Shown: positions 1-11,530, numbered from the stretch's first letter. The stretch: DNA of 64,000 nucleotides from Rugalucina vietnamica (GCA_964017185.1 OZ024870.1:64830812-64894811); one strand, 5' to 3'. Notes: generated by a model not told the origin, from the letters alone. Translations and numbers: made by a program.

Positions 1-2527
1 TGGAATTAAAAGCCTCGATAACATCAGCTTGATTATCATGGTTAAGAGAATCCATGAAATCTCTTTCGTAGCAGTATAAAAATAAATCAGCTACGAGAGG
101 TGCGCAATTTGTACCCATCGGAATTCCAACAATTTGTCTGTATAACTTGGTCCCAAATCTAATATAAATATTATCAAGGAGATAGGATAAGGCGTCGCAT
201 ACATTCTGACATGACCAAAGTGTATACCGACTTTGGTCAGAGGAAGTGAAAAAAGCCTTTCTGTCATTACATGCCAAATAAAGTGAACCATAGTTTTTTA
301 ATGCCCTTTTGAAGGTCCACTCTATCAAATCCAGAAGTTTTTCTTTAATTAGATTATGTGGTAATGTTGTATACAGAGTAGAAAAATCATATGTGGACAA
401 GCTTGTCGCACGGAACCCTCTACACTTCAATTTACTGAGCACCTCACCAGAATTTTTAATTGACCAAAACCAATTTTTATTTGAAGTTTCATACACTGTC
501 TCACAGTATCTTATAACATGAGATTTGATAGCAGTAAGACAGGAAGTTAATAATTTAGAAAGTTCAGTGGTAGTACAAGAGCTAGAATTTGCAATAAATC
601 TAGCTTTGTATGGTCTTTTGTGAAGCTTAGGTAACCAATACATCGTAGGAAGTTTGTCTTGGCCTTCATTGACACAAACAGAAAACTTAACAGGTAAATC
701 GTTTAAGTGGGCATTAACTACAGACACCTCATCAGTATCTGTCTCCAGATAAGCCCTGGTACCATCAAGCTCCTGTTTTAAGGTGTTAACGTAGTGAAGC
801 CTACAAACGACAACAACATTGTTTGCGGCTTTATCTGCCGGAACCAATACATACTTTCTATGAAATTCTTGGATACCCTGCTTCAAATGCCTAAATGACG
901 ATTTGGGTTTAGGAGGTAAAAGATTAGTATTTTGTGAATAAAACTTAATACGTTTATCCACGATAGTGAAGATACTTCTTTTCCATTCTTTAAGAGCATT
1001 ATCCTCAACACCCTCTCGTTTACACCATCGATTACCGAAATCATTTAATGCAGATGAAATCTCCTCTCTACATTTGTCGAAATTAATGTAGGAAGGGAAT
1101 CTATATTTCGGACCTTTAGAAACGATTTTGCGAATTCTAGAATCCGAAATTATTTTTAAATTTCCAGTAACAATATGTCCAGCGGGTTGATAAACATATT
1201 TTGAATCTTTACAATCTCAAGACTTAGGAGTATTAGCATGGATATCAAGATCAGAAACAAGTTTATTGAAATTAAAAATTGTATTTCTGATTGGTTTGTT
1301 ATATTTGTAACAAATAATAGGAGGTTCTGAATTTTGGAAGTAGGTAGGTATAGACTGTATCACTGATTTATCCTGGAATATGCTTGGTAAATCAATAAAG
1401 TCAATTCCTTTATTGATGAAAGGAATTTTAATAAAACTTCTAATGTGATTGGATTCGGAATCGATAAATGGACGAAGAGCATGCTGAGTATAACATCTTG
1501 TTAACAGTGCAGCGTCATACATTTGATGATTTCTATCGTAAAATCTATTAGCCTCTGTGTCCAAGGAACGTAATGCAGCAATAGGTAGAGAACTAAGATA
1601 CGACAGCATTGGATGTCGACCGTGAATCCTTAGTTTAACAGCTAAATCATTAAGAGAAATGTTCAATTTCAATGCAGCACACCGTTTACGTTTGTCATTA
1701 CCCCTTTTCCGTATACCATGAGATCTAGATTTACGTTTACGAGAGTCCGAAAGTGTAAGTACATCAAAATCGGGCATTTTGGAAATATTGCCTTCATGGT
1801 AAATGTTGTCGTTAAATCCCAGTGGAAAGGGTGTTTGCAGTAATTTTATCCATTTAAGTTCAGTTTCAAATCGTTTAATGTTTTTGAATCTAACTGAAGA
1901 ATTTTCATCATATGAGATTTTCTCCACTGGTTGAACTTTAACATCATTGGGAGAATGACCAGTGCGCTTAAAATGCTGGTACAGAAAGGTATCATTATTT
2001 TTGGGTTTTCTGATTCTACGATAGTGCTCACCAAATCGTTTTTGCAAAGTTCGACAAGTTTGTCCAACATATTGCATCCTACAATTGTTTGTATTTCAAG
2101 TAAGAACATATACAAGATCCATTGATTTTCAGTCTAAATCAGAATCATTAACCACTGAAAATGTCCTACCATTCACAGATGAAGTGATAGTAGTCTTAGA
2201 ACATAAATGATTGCAACAGTTGCACTTCTTGGCATTGCACTTAGAAATACTAGGGTACATTCCAGGTCTCTTGAACGGATTAATATATTTACGTAAAATT
2301 GGTGATTTGAGTGGAGATAACCTAATCTGAAGATTATTACGAAACATATTAGAATTAGAAGCTCCGTGTAGATTAACAGTAGATGCCGAAAATAAATTAA
2401 GAGGTGTCACCCTTACAGTAGGTAATAAATTTTGAAAATTGTTAGTTGAATGAGGAATCCGTACAGTAGACGCGGCATGCAACCTAAGGGGAGTTAATGT
2501 AATTCCTAATCTTTTTGTGATAGTCAT
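1..2527 (-). CDS. Naiad-type Penelope-like retroelement ORF (GIY-YIG + RT) with three in-frame UGA codons; 3' end off window
   Basis: This is a retrotransposon polyprotein read right to left and cut by the window edge. From ATG at 2527 there is a basic N-terminal region, a Cys cluster (KCNAKKCNCC, about residue 118), a GIY-YIG endonuclease (QYVGQT, then RFGEH, and ETELKWIKLL with the likely catalytic Glu), a linker, and a reverse transcriptase with ADKAANNVVVV, DFSTLYTTLPH and GIPMGTNCAPLVADL. The catalytic LDD motif should lie beyond base 1. The endonuclease precedes the RT, the permuted order known for Naiad elements; classical Penelope elements carry it at the C-terminus. The frame has three TGA codons, at 2129-2131, 2096-2098 and 1217-1219 (residues 133, 144, 437), and no other stop. 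Each lies where homologues have a conserved Cys; the last turns the linker CxC into UxC. Selenocysteine recoding is inferred from this pattern. Loss of function by three nonsense mutations is the alternative. The frame extends to a GTG at 2599, but ATG at 2527 is the first Met. Confidence 0.85.
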
Positions 2528-2904
2528 AGTTGGGAGTATTGTGTTGATACTGCCAAAAGGAGCGCGACACTCATACCGGTTATGGAATAAATAATGCACT
2601 TAATCGTAATGCAAAATCTTTCGAATGAAAGAAAAAGGTATAACCGAAACCCACACCTCAGGTCCATGTCTAATACAAGTCCATGGATAGAAACGTAAGA
2701 ATCGCTTATACAACGAGATACGAGTGACGGTCAACTAATGACCTTCAATACGGTATCGAAGAGTTGTGGTAGTTAGAGATAGGAAAATACAAACTGATTG
2801 CAAGCAATCCCTGAGGATTGGAAAAATAAGAGCATTAAATGGATGTACGGGGAGACTTTTTAGGGCCGCCACACGGCACAACCACAAGAACTCTGATATA
2901 AAAA
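2528..2904 (-). other. Naiad 5' leader
   Basis: This non-coding stretch lies between the presumed start of the open Naiad ORF and the end of the upstream truncated copy. Bases 2840-2890 (ggatgtacgg, then ggccgccac) are shared with another dispersed repeat of the window near 21360, 32390 and 38560. Part of it may therefore be older flanking DNA rather than element leader. A frame free of stops runs back to 2599 but lacks an ATG there. Confidence 0.5.
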
Positions 2905-3850
2905 GGTACAAGTAGGCAAAGATCAGGAAAAGGCGCAATCAGAAAAAGATTCCCACTCCAAAAACCGAGGTGGGAAAAAACCAAACCAACAATCAGGTAC
3001 CCATACCATGAAACAATCGTAAGCCGAATGGGCAGCTATTTTCCCAATAGGTGGCCACTCAGTTACCTTAACTTAACTAAAAATATGAAAACATACATAA
3101 GGCGCCAACAGCACAAAAATTTTTTTAAACACCAAGACATAAAACAAAAAGAACCACCACAGAAGTATCGACTTGGAACGATCAGTAACACAAAGTTACT
3201 GGCGGGCTTAAACCGGTTTTACATGGCCATAACCTCACCCTCAGCTTCTGCAGTGGTTCATAACATTTAGTTAGTTATTCGGTCCTCGTGGTGAATCTCT
3301 AACTAGTCAATGAATCATCAAGAACAAACAAATAAATCATGATAAACATCCTGATGAATCAAAAACCAGGACTCACAGACTGAGTAAGCTGCCCGACGAT
3401 GGAGATCCCTGGGCGCCGAATAACCTACTAACTCCGGAGCAAAAGAAAAACACCAGTTGGACCCCGGTGGGCCAAGCAACAGACAAGAAGCTCCGGCCCC
3501 AACCAACTAAAATGAATAGCTTTATGTCGGGGCCATCATAGAGTCTGACGCCCGACCCACCGGCGTGCAATTAAAGAAGGCAGCATAGTTATCAACCATG
3601 ATTGGGTTAAAAACTAAGCATGCAGACTGTCGCATAACATTCAAGTTATAATCTATACGTTTGTAACGTGTTATGATTTTTCTGAACTGAAAAGAAAAAT
3701 CATTAATTCCTTTAAGTTTCTTAAATTTGTAAACCAAGTCACCATAAAATTCAGGTTCCGAAAGGCCCTCACTTAAAAGCGTCTTTAACCCAACATTATA
3801 TTTGGAAATCAATTCATAGTGTCTACGATAAAATTTAGAAAATGTAAGCC
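2905..3850 (-). mobile_element. 5'-truncated Naiad copy (C-terminus plus 3' UTR), head-to-tail with the full copy
   Basis: The segment starts at about 3850 inside the RT C-terminus, passes the stop near 3525 and continues as about 600 bases of 3' UTR to 2905. There it meets the leader of the open Naiad copy in the same orientation. Partial copy followed by longer copy is the pseudo-LTR layout typical of Penelope-like elements. The UTR recurs at 29185-32150, 43850-44440 and 56080-56480. Conserved blocks include gatcgttccaag, an A+T block and the end block read as tttttggagtggg. If the element uses selenocysteine, its SECIS should be in this UTR. Confidence 0.8.
3522..3848 (-). pseudogene. Naiad reverse transcriptase C-terminus (truncated copy)
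   Basis: About 105 codons survive of the conserved C-terminal region of Penelope-like RTs. Visible motifs are SEPEFYGDLVYKF, RYKRIDYNLNVMRQ and FNCTPVGRASDSM. The reading frame is open from the truncation point near 3848 to a TAA stop at about 3525. The same C-terminus, also ending in TAA, occurs on the plus strand at 55840-56103. No N-terminal part is attached, so this copy cannot code for a working enzyme. Confidence 0.85.
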
Positions 3851-4440
3851 AATATATAATTAGGGTTTGTATGTGTAGATTATTTGACTATACCACTTCT
3901 CCATGACAGGCTCACATTTTCCAAGCGGTTAACTAGTTACCAGGTGGTCAGTCAGTAAAAAGCTTTGCCTAAATGCACAAGCACCTAATCTCTTTCTCAT
4001 ACTTCAATGGATGGGGCCAAAGTAATTTTGGAGTTAAAATGCAAAGCAGCACAAATAATATAATTTATGTTTTATTCTACTGTAACATGCAATTGACTTG
4101 TATACTGAACAAGTGCTACATACGTTTTAACAGGTGAGTGGTCAGAAAAATGACTAATTCATTTTTGTAGAATGTGAATCCGAACTTGACAAATGTAACA
4201 AAAGAAACCGGTTGTCCTAGGATCCAACTTTATGTGAATTCATGAACTCATTTTTGGTGAATTCTGTTGAACAAGGCCTTTTTGTGACCGCCTACATTTT
4301 AAAATGCATGTAGCACAGCTTCTTCTACTTTGACGGGAACGAACGAGGATGCAGGTTAATGCTAAAGAATACAGGTAGTCCAAGAGCTCACCTGTCAGTG
4401 AGAGTCAGGAAGTACAGTCACTTTTCAAAACTAAAGTAGA
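3851..4440. other. Gene-free stretch with one dispersed repeat fragment
   Basis: No coding region is supported. Bases 3905-4015 (ggtggtcagt, agctttgcct, gcacaag) resemble a repeat seen better at 44510-44640 and, inverted, at 53940-54060. The rest shows no structure I recognise. Confidence 0.5.
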
Positions 4441-4590
4441 AGGGTTTTTTGCATTATATGGGCATGGTGGCCATCTTGGTCATGCAACCTTGATTTTATA
4501 TACACATTGATTGTCTCTTTCTATAAATGCTTCATATAAATTTGGCTTTGTAAATTGTTTGGTCAAGAAGTTTCAGAATAAACACATTTA
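4441..4590 (+). repeat. Fragment of the 'gccatcttgg' tandem-monomer repeat family
   Basis: The words atgggcatggtggcc and ggctttgt followed by tcaagaagtttcag match the second half of the ~460-bp monomer that makes up 9665-10754 and 11531-13079. This is an old, isolated piece. Confidence 0.7.
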
Positions 4591-5410
4591 CATGTTCGTT
4601 TCATAAGTTTAATATGAATGATCTGAACACTTTAGATTTCTATCAATTTATAAATAGATGATAACACATTAAAGATGAAAAGCGAAATAGTATAACTTCT
4701 GTGACACAAATATCAACTTAAACATTGATTTCTCACACTACATGGAAGTTTGAACACATTACAATGACAGAACATCCAGTAGACTACACCTTATGATAAT
4801 ATTTGGTCTACCCTATTTACAGTCAAGGTTATCGAAGCTTGAACTCTTGCATCTTACAAGACTGCCTTACATTGTTTGGACTGCCTTTTCGCCATTTTGT
4901 GTGCAAGTACCTTTTCGAGCAGCTTCCTTGGGATCAAATATTTACATGCAACTGTTCGACCAGTGTTATAGTAAACACAGCCGATTTTATGTATCATTAT
5001 GTATCAAAGGCTGACTGATTGTATAATATGGTGTACCACGGCTAGTAGGGTGCAATATTTCAAGCTTCAATCTGCTTGAATATATACAGGGTATACCAAA
5101 TTAGGTGTAGTGTACTGGTTGATTTGTCAATTTAACAATATTATCTGTTAAAGATTCAACGTTTGTTGAAGTGTGTGAAACCAATGTTAATCCCAGAAGT
5201 TATGATATTTTGCTTGTCATTTTAGTGTATTACTATTTATAAATAAATTGAGCAAAATCAAAAATGTTATCAGCGCATATTTTTATCATGTATTTAACAA
5301 AATAACGAAATCCGTTCAAGTCCTCAAACACTACAGGTAAATCAAATTTGGCTGAGTTTCAAGAACGTGTAGTGCTATGCCATTACTTATGAAACAAATG
5401 GCATAGTGCT
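4591..5410. other. Gene-free A+T-rich stretch
   Basis: Short frames near 4793-5018 on the plus strand overlap each other in two frames, lack family resemblance and carry no splice signals that make an exon. I see nothing else here. Confidence 0.5.
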
Positions 5411-5770
5411 AAACTTGAAACGAACCTGTATATTGCCCCAGGGCGGGGGCAGATGAACCCCTGTAGTTTTATTCGTTGTTTTTTTTTGTTGTTGTTGTTG
5501 TTTGGGAATCATTAATATTCAGACCTACTGCCCATTTCCTGCATTTTTTCCTTTAAATGACATTTTAACAGTTTTCCTTATTCAAATAGGGGACCTAAGT
5601 TGTCCTTGACATAAATTAAGCCAAGGTCAACTCAGAGTCATGATTTATATATACATTGAAGTACTTAGTCTTTAGTCATCAATGCTTCATGCCAAATTTC
5701 GTTGAAATCGGTCTACCCGCTCCAGTAGTTAAATAACTTTTTCATGCTCAGATCAGCAGAGACTAAAATT
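5411..5770 (+). repeat. Fragment of the tandem-monomer repeat family
   Basis: It begins attgccccagggcgggggca and runs through the ggtcaact and catgccaaatttcgttg words of the monomer. It is one partial unit without the terminal boxes. Confidence 0.75.
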
Positions 5771-5783
5771 TATCCTGCTCATA

Positions 5784-5822
5784 AAATGTTAAAATGCCAA
5801 TTCTTGGCATTTTAACATTTAT
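5784..5822. repeat. Near-perfect small hairpin
   Basis: The arm aatgttaaaatgccaa is followed after three bases by its reverse complement ttggcattttaacatt. It is isolated and may be a fold-back remnant. Confidence 0.7.
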
Positions 5823-6250
5823 AAACAAGATTAATTACAAGTTTTGATATTCTAAGCCTGGAATTTCAATTTATTTTGATTATTTCAGTATTTATAAGCA
5901 CTTTAATAAAGTTCATATTCAGTTGAGCATGAAAAAAGTTTTACAACCTCAGAACCAGGGAGCCAAAATTCACATTATGTTTGTGGTGCCATAATATCAT
6001 TCCAGCAATAATCCAGTGATGCAGATTCTGTCTGGCACTCAACCTGAAATGTAATTTCATACATGTTTATAAGAAAATGACAAAGAGCAAACACGACACA
6101 TTGGCATTACATACATTTTACCTCACAAACTAGAATACCTTTGTAGATAAAGGTTCACTATCCGATTTTGTTCAATACAGCCCATCTTCTCTTTTTGAAT
6201 GTTAACTGATTTTAAAGTATCTACAGTAACTTACCTTTATATTTAAGTCT

Positions 6251-6467
6251 TGATGAGAGAAAACCAGTCTTCAGGAATTCTGACACAAACCGACCTGTAC
6301 AGTCACAGAAAAATGCTATAAGCTTGAAATTTTGAATTTAAGAAGAACACGGATTGAAATATCTGTGCAATGAAAACAAAGGAGCTTATTAGCAGTGCAA
6401 TGACTGCACAGCTGATCTGTGCCATTGTTTTTGAGATAAAAGTCTGGTTTTCCCTTGAGGAGGCTCA
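6251..6467. mobile_element. Degenerate copy of the GAGCCG-type MITE
   Basis: The left end tgatgagagaaaacc and right end ttgaggaggctca are worn terminal inverted repeats. Internally the words tcacagaaaa, aagcttgaaatt, gaaaacaaagg and cagctgatctgtgcc occur in the same order as in the better copies at 37771-37994 and 56626-56861. It is an old non-autonomous DNA element. Confidence 0.7.
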
Positions 6468-7801
6468 TTTTATCCAACAGTTTTAAACAAATCGTCACAA
6501 AACGAATGCATAATGACACAATTTGAATTGTTTGCATTTGTTGCACTTATAGAAATGAATTTTCTAGCCAGTAGAAGCAGTATATATTCAACTGAGTATG
6601 TAATTATCCTTCATATGGCCCCATATCTGTAGATTTTGATGACCCCATAATCACTTCTAAGATCATAAGACAATTACTTGATGTGGGGATATCTACCTGG
6701 ACTATTCTTCCGGTATTGTCAAGACAGCCACTTAACTTATAAAGAAAAGGTGTCTTTCAAAACCTACCTAACAACCAAATAATCACTAGCGCACTGTCCT
6801 CTAAATCTGCAGTTCGTAAGTAAAGCTGAATGTAGTCATGTTTACTGTAAATAAATAACATACAAGTTACAAACATTATAAACATTTCAAACATTTAGAC
6901 TTTCAAGTATCTCAATATACAAGCAAATTTTATATATGTAAAAATAAATCCATGTAAGTTGGAAAATAGAATGATGGATTCAATTTCAAAATTCTACAAA
7001 GCAGCCGTTCCAATAACTGTCTACTCATAAATTGCTGATGTACAGTATACAGTACTTATATTTGAACATTTCTATAATTATACATACCATGTATATGATT
7101 CATTTAGACTATACTGTTGTGCTATGATGGTTATTTAAGGGGAGTGTTCACAGCTGCTGTGTCCTGTAAAGAAAACAACGGGAAGTTGCAACGAAGGGCA
7201 TGTAATGTGATTATGAAACAAAGTATTAAAAGTACTACACTACAACCTCTTTATAACACTATTGTTGGGGTCCAATACAATTTCCGTGTTAACTATCCAA
7301 TCCATGTTAATCGAGAGTAAAATGTATAGACATATAGCAAAAATATTCTAAACTCGCTATTTGGGGTCCAACATGGATCAGTGTTATATCCAAAACCATT
7401 TTGTAATGAAGTGTGTTATAAAGAGGTCCAGGTGTATAGCTGAACTTACTGTAAGTTGTATCTAAACTTCACAAGGTGAGCAATGGTATCAGTGACAAAA
7501 TGCAGTTTAATTGGATCAGACTAAACATGCTAAATGACAAATACTTTGTAATGCTTCAAATTTCATAGTCAGTACTGTCAATAGCCAAACAAGAAATGGA
7601 ATAAAGAAAAAAAAAAGCATTATAAGACTTGAGTATATAAACACTCATTTACCCAGTAAATAAAATATACTACAGTGTTAGTCCATTTTCTATAAATTAT
7701 AATTAGGAGTCTGAATCGCACAGTGTCGTCTAGATAGGCCATCAATGCAAAACGTGCACATTTCTTTGCCCATTTCTATACATATTAGTTATTACAAAAT
7801 A
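6468..7801. other. Gene-free stretch
   Basis: There is no convincing exon, RNA gene or terminal-repeat element here. The small plus frame at 7117-7320 has no recognisable motif. Confidence 0.45.
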
Positions 7802-10754
7802 AAACCAGAGGACCAATGGTCCTGTATTTACTCACCTGAGATCTGGGATATATACCAATAAATTTGTTTGACTATTGACTATTATGGTCATATACATCTA
7901 TATAGCCCCAGGGCAGGGACAGATGAACCCATGGGGTCAATTTTATTTTCAGAATCATAAAAATTCTGTCCAATTGCCCATTTCTTTTAAAGTTTTTCCC
8001 TTGAAATGACAATTTAACAATTTTCCACATTCAAGTTTCGACTGCATTGGCAACCTTTATTGACCTTGCCATAAAATAGGTCAAGGTCATCACAGGGACA
8101 TGATTTATATATACATTGTAGTACTTGAGTCACCGATGCTTCATGCTAAGTTTTGTTATTATCTGTCTATGGGACTCAAGAGTTTTTTGAATGTTTTTTT
8201 TAAACTTTTACCATATATGGGCATGCCGGCCATCTTGGTCGTGTGACCTAGGCTAGATTATTTACATGTATATATGTTACAGCCAATCTGTGAAATCAGC
8301 CTTTTCATGAAATGGCTAAAATTTTTAGCCTTTTCGTGAAATGACTAATTCACTCAGCCATTTCATGAAAAGGCTAAATATTTCAGCCTTTTCATGAAAT
8401 GACTAAAATCTCCATGCCATTGTTACACAGATTGACTGGTTCAGTTTCAGCCAATCTATGTAATAACGCCTTGAGTTTTATTTATGCCTTTGATATCATC
8501 ACAGGAATAATTCATTTGATTAAACCACAAAAATGAATATGATAGTACATAAACTTCCATTTTCACTTCTAAAAGAATATTATTGTAGGCATAAATAATA
8601 ATACATGTAATAATAATAATGATAATGATAATAATTAAGTTAAAGATAAGTATAATCGCTATGATTATGATTATAAGTTAAACACAATAAGAAAACAAAG
8701 AAGTTTAAACCATTACGTTGATCATAGTCAAATAAAAGCTAATTAAAGCAAAGTTTGCAAGCTAATTAAAATGTGATAAATCCCACTGGACTACCCTTTG
8801 ATTTTAAGTGGGAGACAATGTTGCTATTTTTCCTATACCTATAGTTGACAGAGGTAGAGGTGACCCATGAAAACATTCTTGGAGTAATCCTGGTTTTTGA
8901 TGAATAAAATATGTACACTATTGCTGTCAAGGAACCACTTTGATCTATGTCCATAAAAGCTCCTAACTAATCGTGATGTTAACACACGGTTTGTACAGTG
9001 ACACTTCGCCAAGCTGTGAAAGCAACAACTTCAGGCGGTCAAGGTTTGTTTCGATGTAATTGTGGAAAGGGTAAAAAACAATGTCAAACAACAGATGTAA
9101 GTGTTTTGTGCAATAGCAGATGCCATAACAGTCTCCCATGTAAGGATAAGTAGACAATGTATGTGAATTAAACTGTGTGGTATTGAAAATGTACACTATT
9201 GATACGTGTTTCTAATGGCATGTTGCTGAAATTTTACTATTTTATACGCGAATCCTTAGTATCTCATATTGTGTGATTCAATAACTTAGAACTTTCCCTA
9301 GACAATGGGAAAAATGAAACGAAATTATTGTACCCGTAAGAAATTGAAAATCTCAATATATTAACTGGATTACTCATGACACATAAAATTATCATTTGAT
9401 GTGCTTACATTTTGTGCTTTACTATGTTTTAACCAATGTTCAGAGCTTTAATAAAAATAAACTTCACTCTTTGTATTGTTTTAAAGGTTCCCTTGTTAGT
9501 TTAGCCATTTCATGAAATGACTAAAGCAAATTTTTAGTCATTTCATGAAAAGGCTGAAATATTTAGCCGTTTCATGAAATGGCTGAGTGAATTAGTCATT
9601 TCACGAAAAGGCTAAAAGTTTTAGCCATTTCATGAAAAGGCTGATTTCACAGATTGGCTGTAACATATACACATTGATTCCCCCTTCCTATAGATGCTTC
9701 ATATAATATTTGGCTTTGATTTGCAAAGCAATTTCAGAGGACAAGATTTTTAAATATTATGGTAAAATACATGTAAATTGCCCCAGAGTGGGGGCAGATG
9801 ACACCCTGGGGTCATTTTTTTAAGAATCATTGATGTTCAGTCCAGGACTCCTACAGTCAATTTCCTGCAAGATTTTCTCTTCAATTTACATTTTAACAGT
9901 TTTTCCCATTTAATACATCTATATAGGGGACCTATGTTGACCTTGTCATAAAATAGGTCAAGGTCATTACAGGGTCATGATTTATAAATACATTGTAGTA
10001 CTCGAGTCACCGATGTTTCAAGCTAAGTTCCATTGAAATTGATTCATGGGTTCCAGAGAAGAAGATTTTTGAAGAGTCTTTACCATATATGGGCATTGTG
10101 GCCATCTTGGTTATATGTGACCTGGATTATTTAAATATACATTGGTTCCCTCTTCCTATAGATGCTTCATATAAAATTTTGCTTTGATTGGTCAAGCGGT
10201 TTCAGAGAAGATTTTTGAATACTATGGTAATATACAGGGATATTGCCCCGGGATGGGGGCAGATGAGTCTCTGGGGTCATTTTTTTTCAGAATCATTGAT
10301 AGTCAGTCCTACAGCCCCATTTCCCCGCAAGGTTTTCTCTTTAAAAGACATTTAACAGTTTTCCCCATTCAAATGTACTGGCAACCCATGTTGACCTTGT
10401 CATGAAATAGGTCAAAGTCATCACAGGGTCATGATTTATATGAAACATTGTAGTACTTGAGTCATCAATGCTTCATGCCAAGTTTCACTGAAATTAGTCC
10501 ACCAGTTCCTGAGAAGAAGATTTTGAAGTTTTTCACTGTATATGGGCATGGTGGCCATCTTGGTCATGTGACCTGGATTATCAATATATAAATTGGTTCC
10601 CCCTTCCTGTAGATGCTTCATATAAAATTTGGCTTTGATTGGCCAAGTGGTTTCAGAGAACAAGTTCTTTGAAAATGGTGACCGACAGACGGACAACCGG
10701 TGCCTACCCATCCTATATGCGCACCTATTAGCCTTTGGCTCAGCTGAGCTAATA
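7802..10754 (+). mobile_element. Tandem-monomer repeat element with palindromic ends, split by a nested transposon
   Basis: The element opens with ccagaggaccaatggtcctg and actcacctgag and closes with ggctcagctgagctaata, so its ends resemble inverted AGCTCACC/GGTGAGCT boxes. Between lie ~460-bp units, each with gccccagggnnggggg, tgaccttgnc, atgcttcatg and catggcggccatcttgg words, then a short ggacgg-type run. Bases 8276-9664 are a later insertion. The host repeat reads through: gattatttacatgtatat on the left continues with atacacattgattccc on the right, as in intact monomers. No protein is encoded. Confidence 0.75.
8276..9664. mobile_element. 1.39-kb DNA transposon with long TIRs built of palindromic words, nested in the tandem-monomer element
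   Basis: The ends gttacagccaatctgtgaaa and its inverse at 9645-9664 begin inverted arms of about 130 bp that are nearly identical. Each arm is a series of short words of the type agccatttcatgaaaaggct, themselves palindromic around catg. The flanks share atat on both sides, but the TIR could be extended by a few bases, so the target duplication is uncertain. The centre (8430-9500) has only short frames without known motifs. It is probably non-autonomous. The superfamily is not assigned. Confidence 0.85.
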
Positions 10755-11530
10755 AAGAAAAAGAAGTATAAAATACTAAATACCAGTAGATACTATTTGG
10801 CACCGACATCTTGATCTGAGACTGTATTTTGTCCACCCCTCATGTAACTTGTAAAATCACTTCTCATGTAACTTGTAAAATCATACAATATGTGGGTAGG
10901 GGCTGGAGCAGCAGGTCAAATACTTCTGGAATTATAAATTGAATAACTACAATGTCAACATGTCACATATGTACGAACATACATTCTTCACTCCTGTTTA
11001 AAAGTGAATACATTGCTAATCAGGATGTTTTTACATACTGTATTTTGTAGTTCTAATTAGCACACAGTGACATGCTTAAGTACAAACCCTGCTTGTTTCC
11101 TAAAAGCAAATTAGTACATTGTATTTGACACATATTTCGCACATAAATATTGCATTAGCAGCATTCAATCCTAAACTTAAATGTTAAAACCCTATATTCT
11201 TTACAATTGAACACTGAGCCCCCAGGGGGGCTTTGCTCCCTGCTCCCTGAAAGAAAAATGACCTTTCTCCCCAGCTCTCTAAAATGTTTTTCCTCAGCCC
11301 CCTGCTCCCTAAAACCCCAAAAAGTCCCTGAAAACAAGAATTGGCAATATGCAAGGCTTATTAGATACCCCCCTCAAAGTAAAAGTCAGTAAAAAAAAAC
11401 CCTGATTTTCAGCTGTTACTTATGCAAACAAGTATCAAAAATGTGCCCATGCAACTGTACGAGGAGTTAAGGGCAATAGCTCTAAAAGAACTGGACCCTT
11501 TACAAGCATCCCCATGTTGAAAACATGCAC
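10755..11530. other. Gene-free stretch
   Basis: Bases 11205-11345 hold a C-rich run with ccctgctccct repeated, read as short frames on both strands. These look like low-complexity sequence, not an exon. Nothing else is recognised. Confidence 0.45.

Noticed and set aside
3205-3270. SECIS candidate on the minus strand, where atga precedes accactgcag and ggtgagg follows
   Set aside because: The helix between the putative UGA and GA parts would be only about three base pairs, too short for a SECIS. It needs a proper model search.
3318-3570. Overlapping minus frames with GPPGSNWCFSFAPEL, repeated at 43777-44017 and 56055-56294
   Set aside because: They lie in the Naiad 3' UTR, occur in two frames at once and start inside or after the true ORF end.
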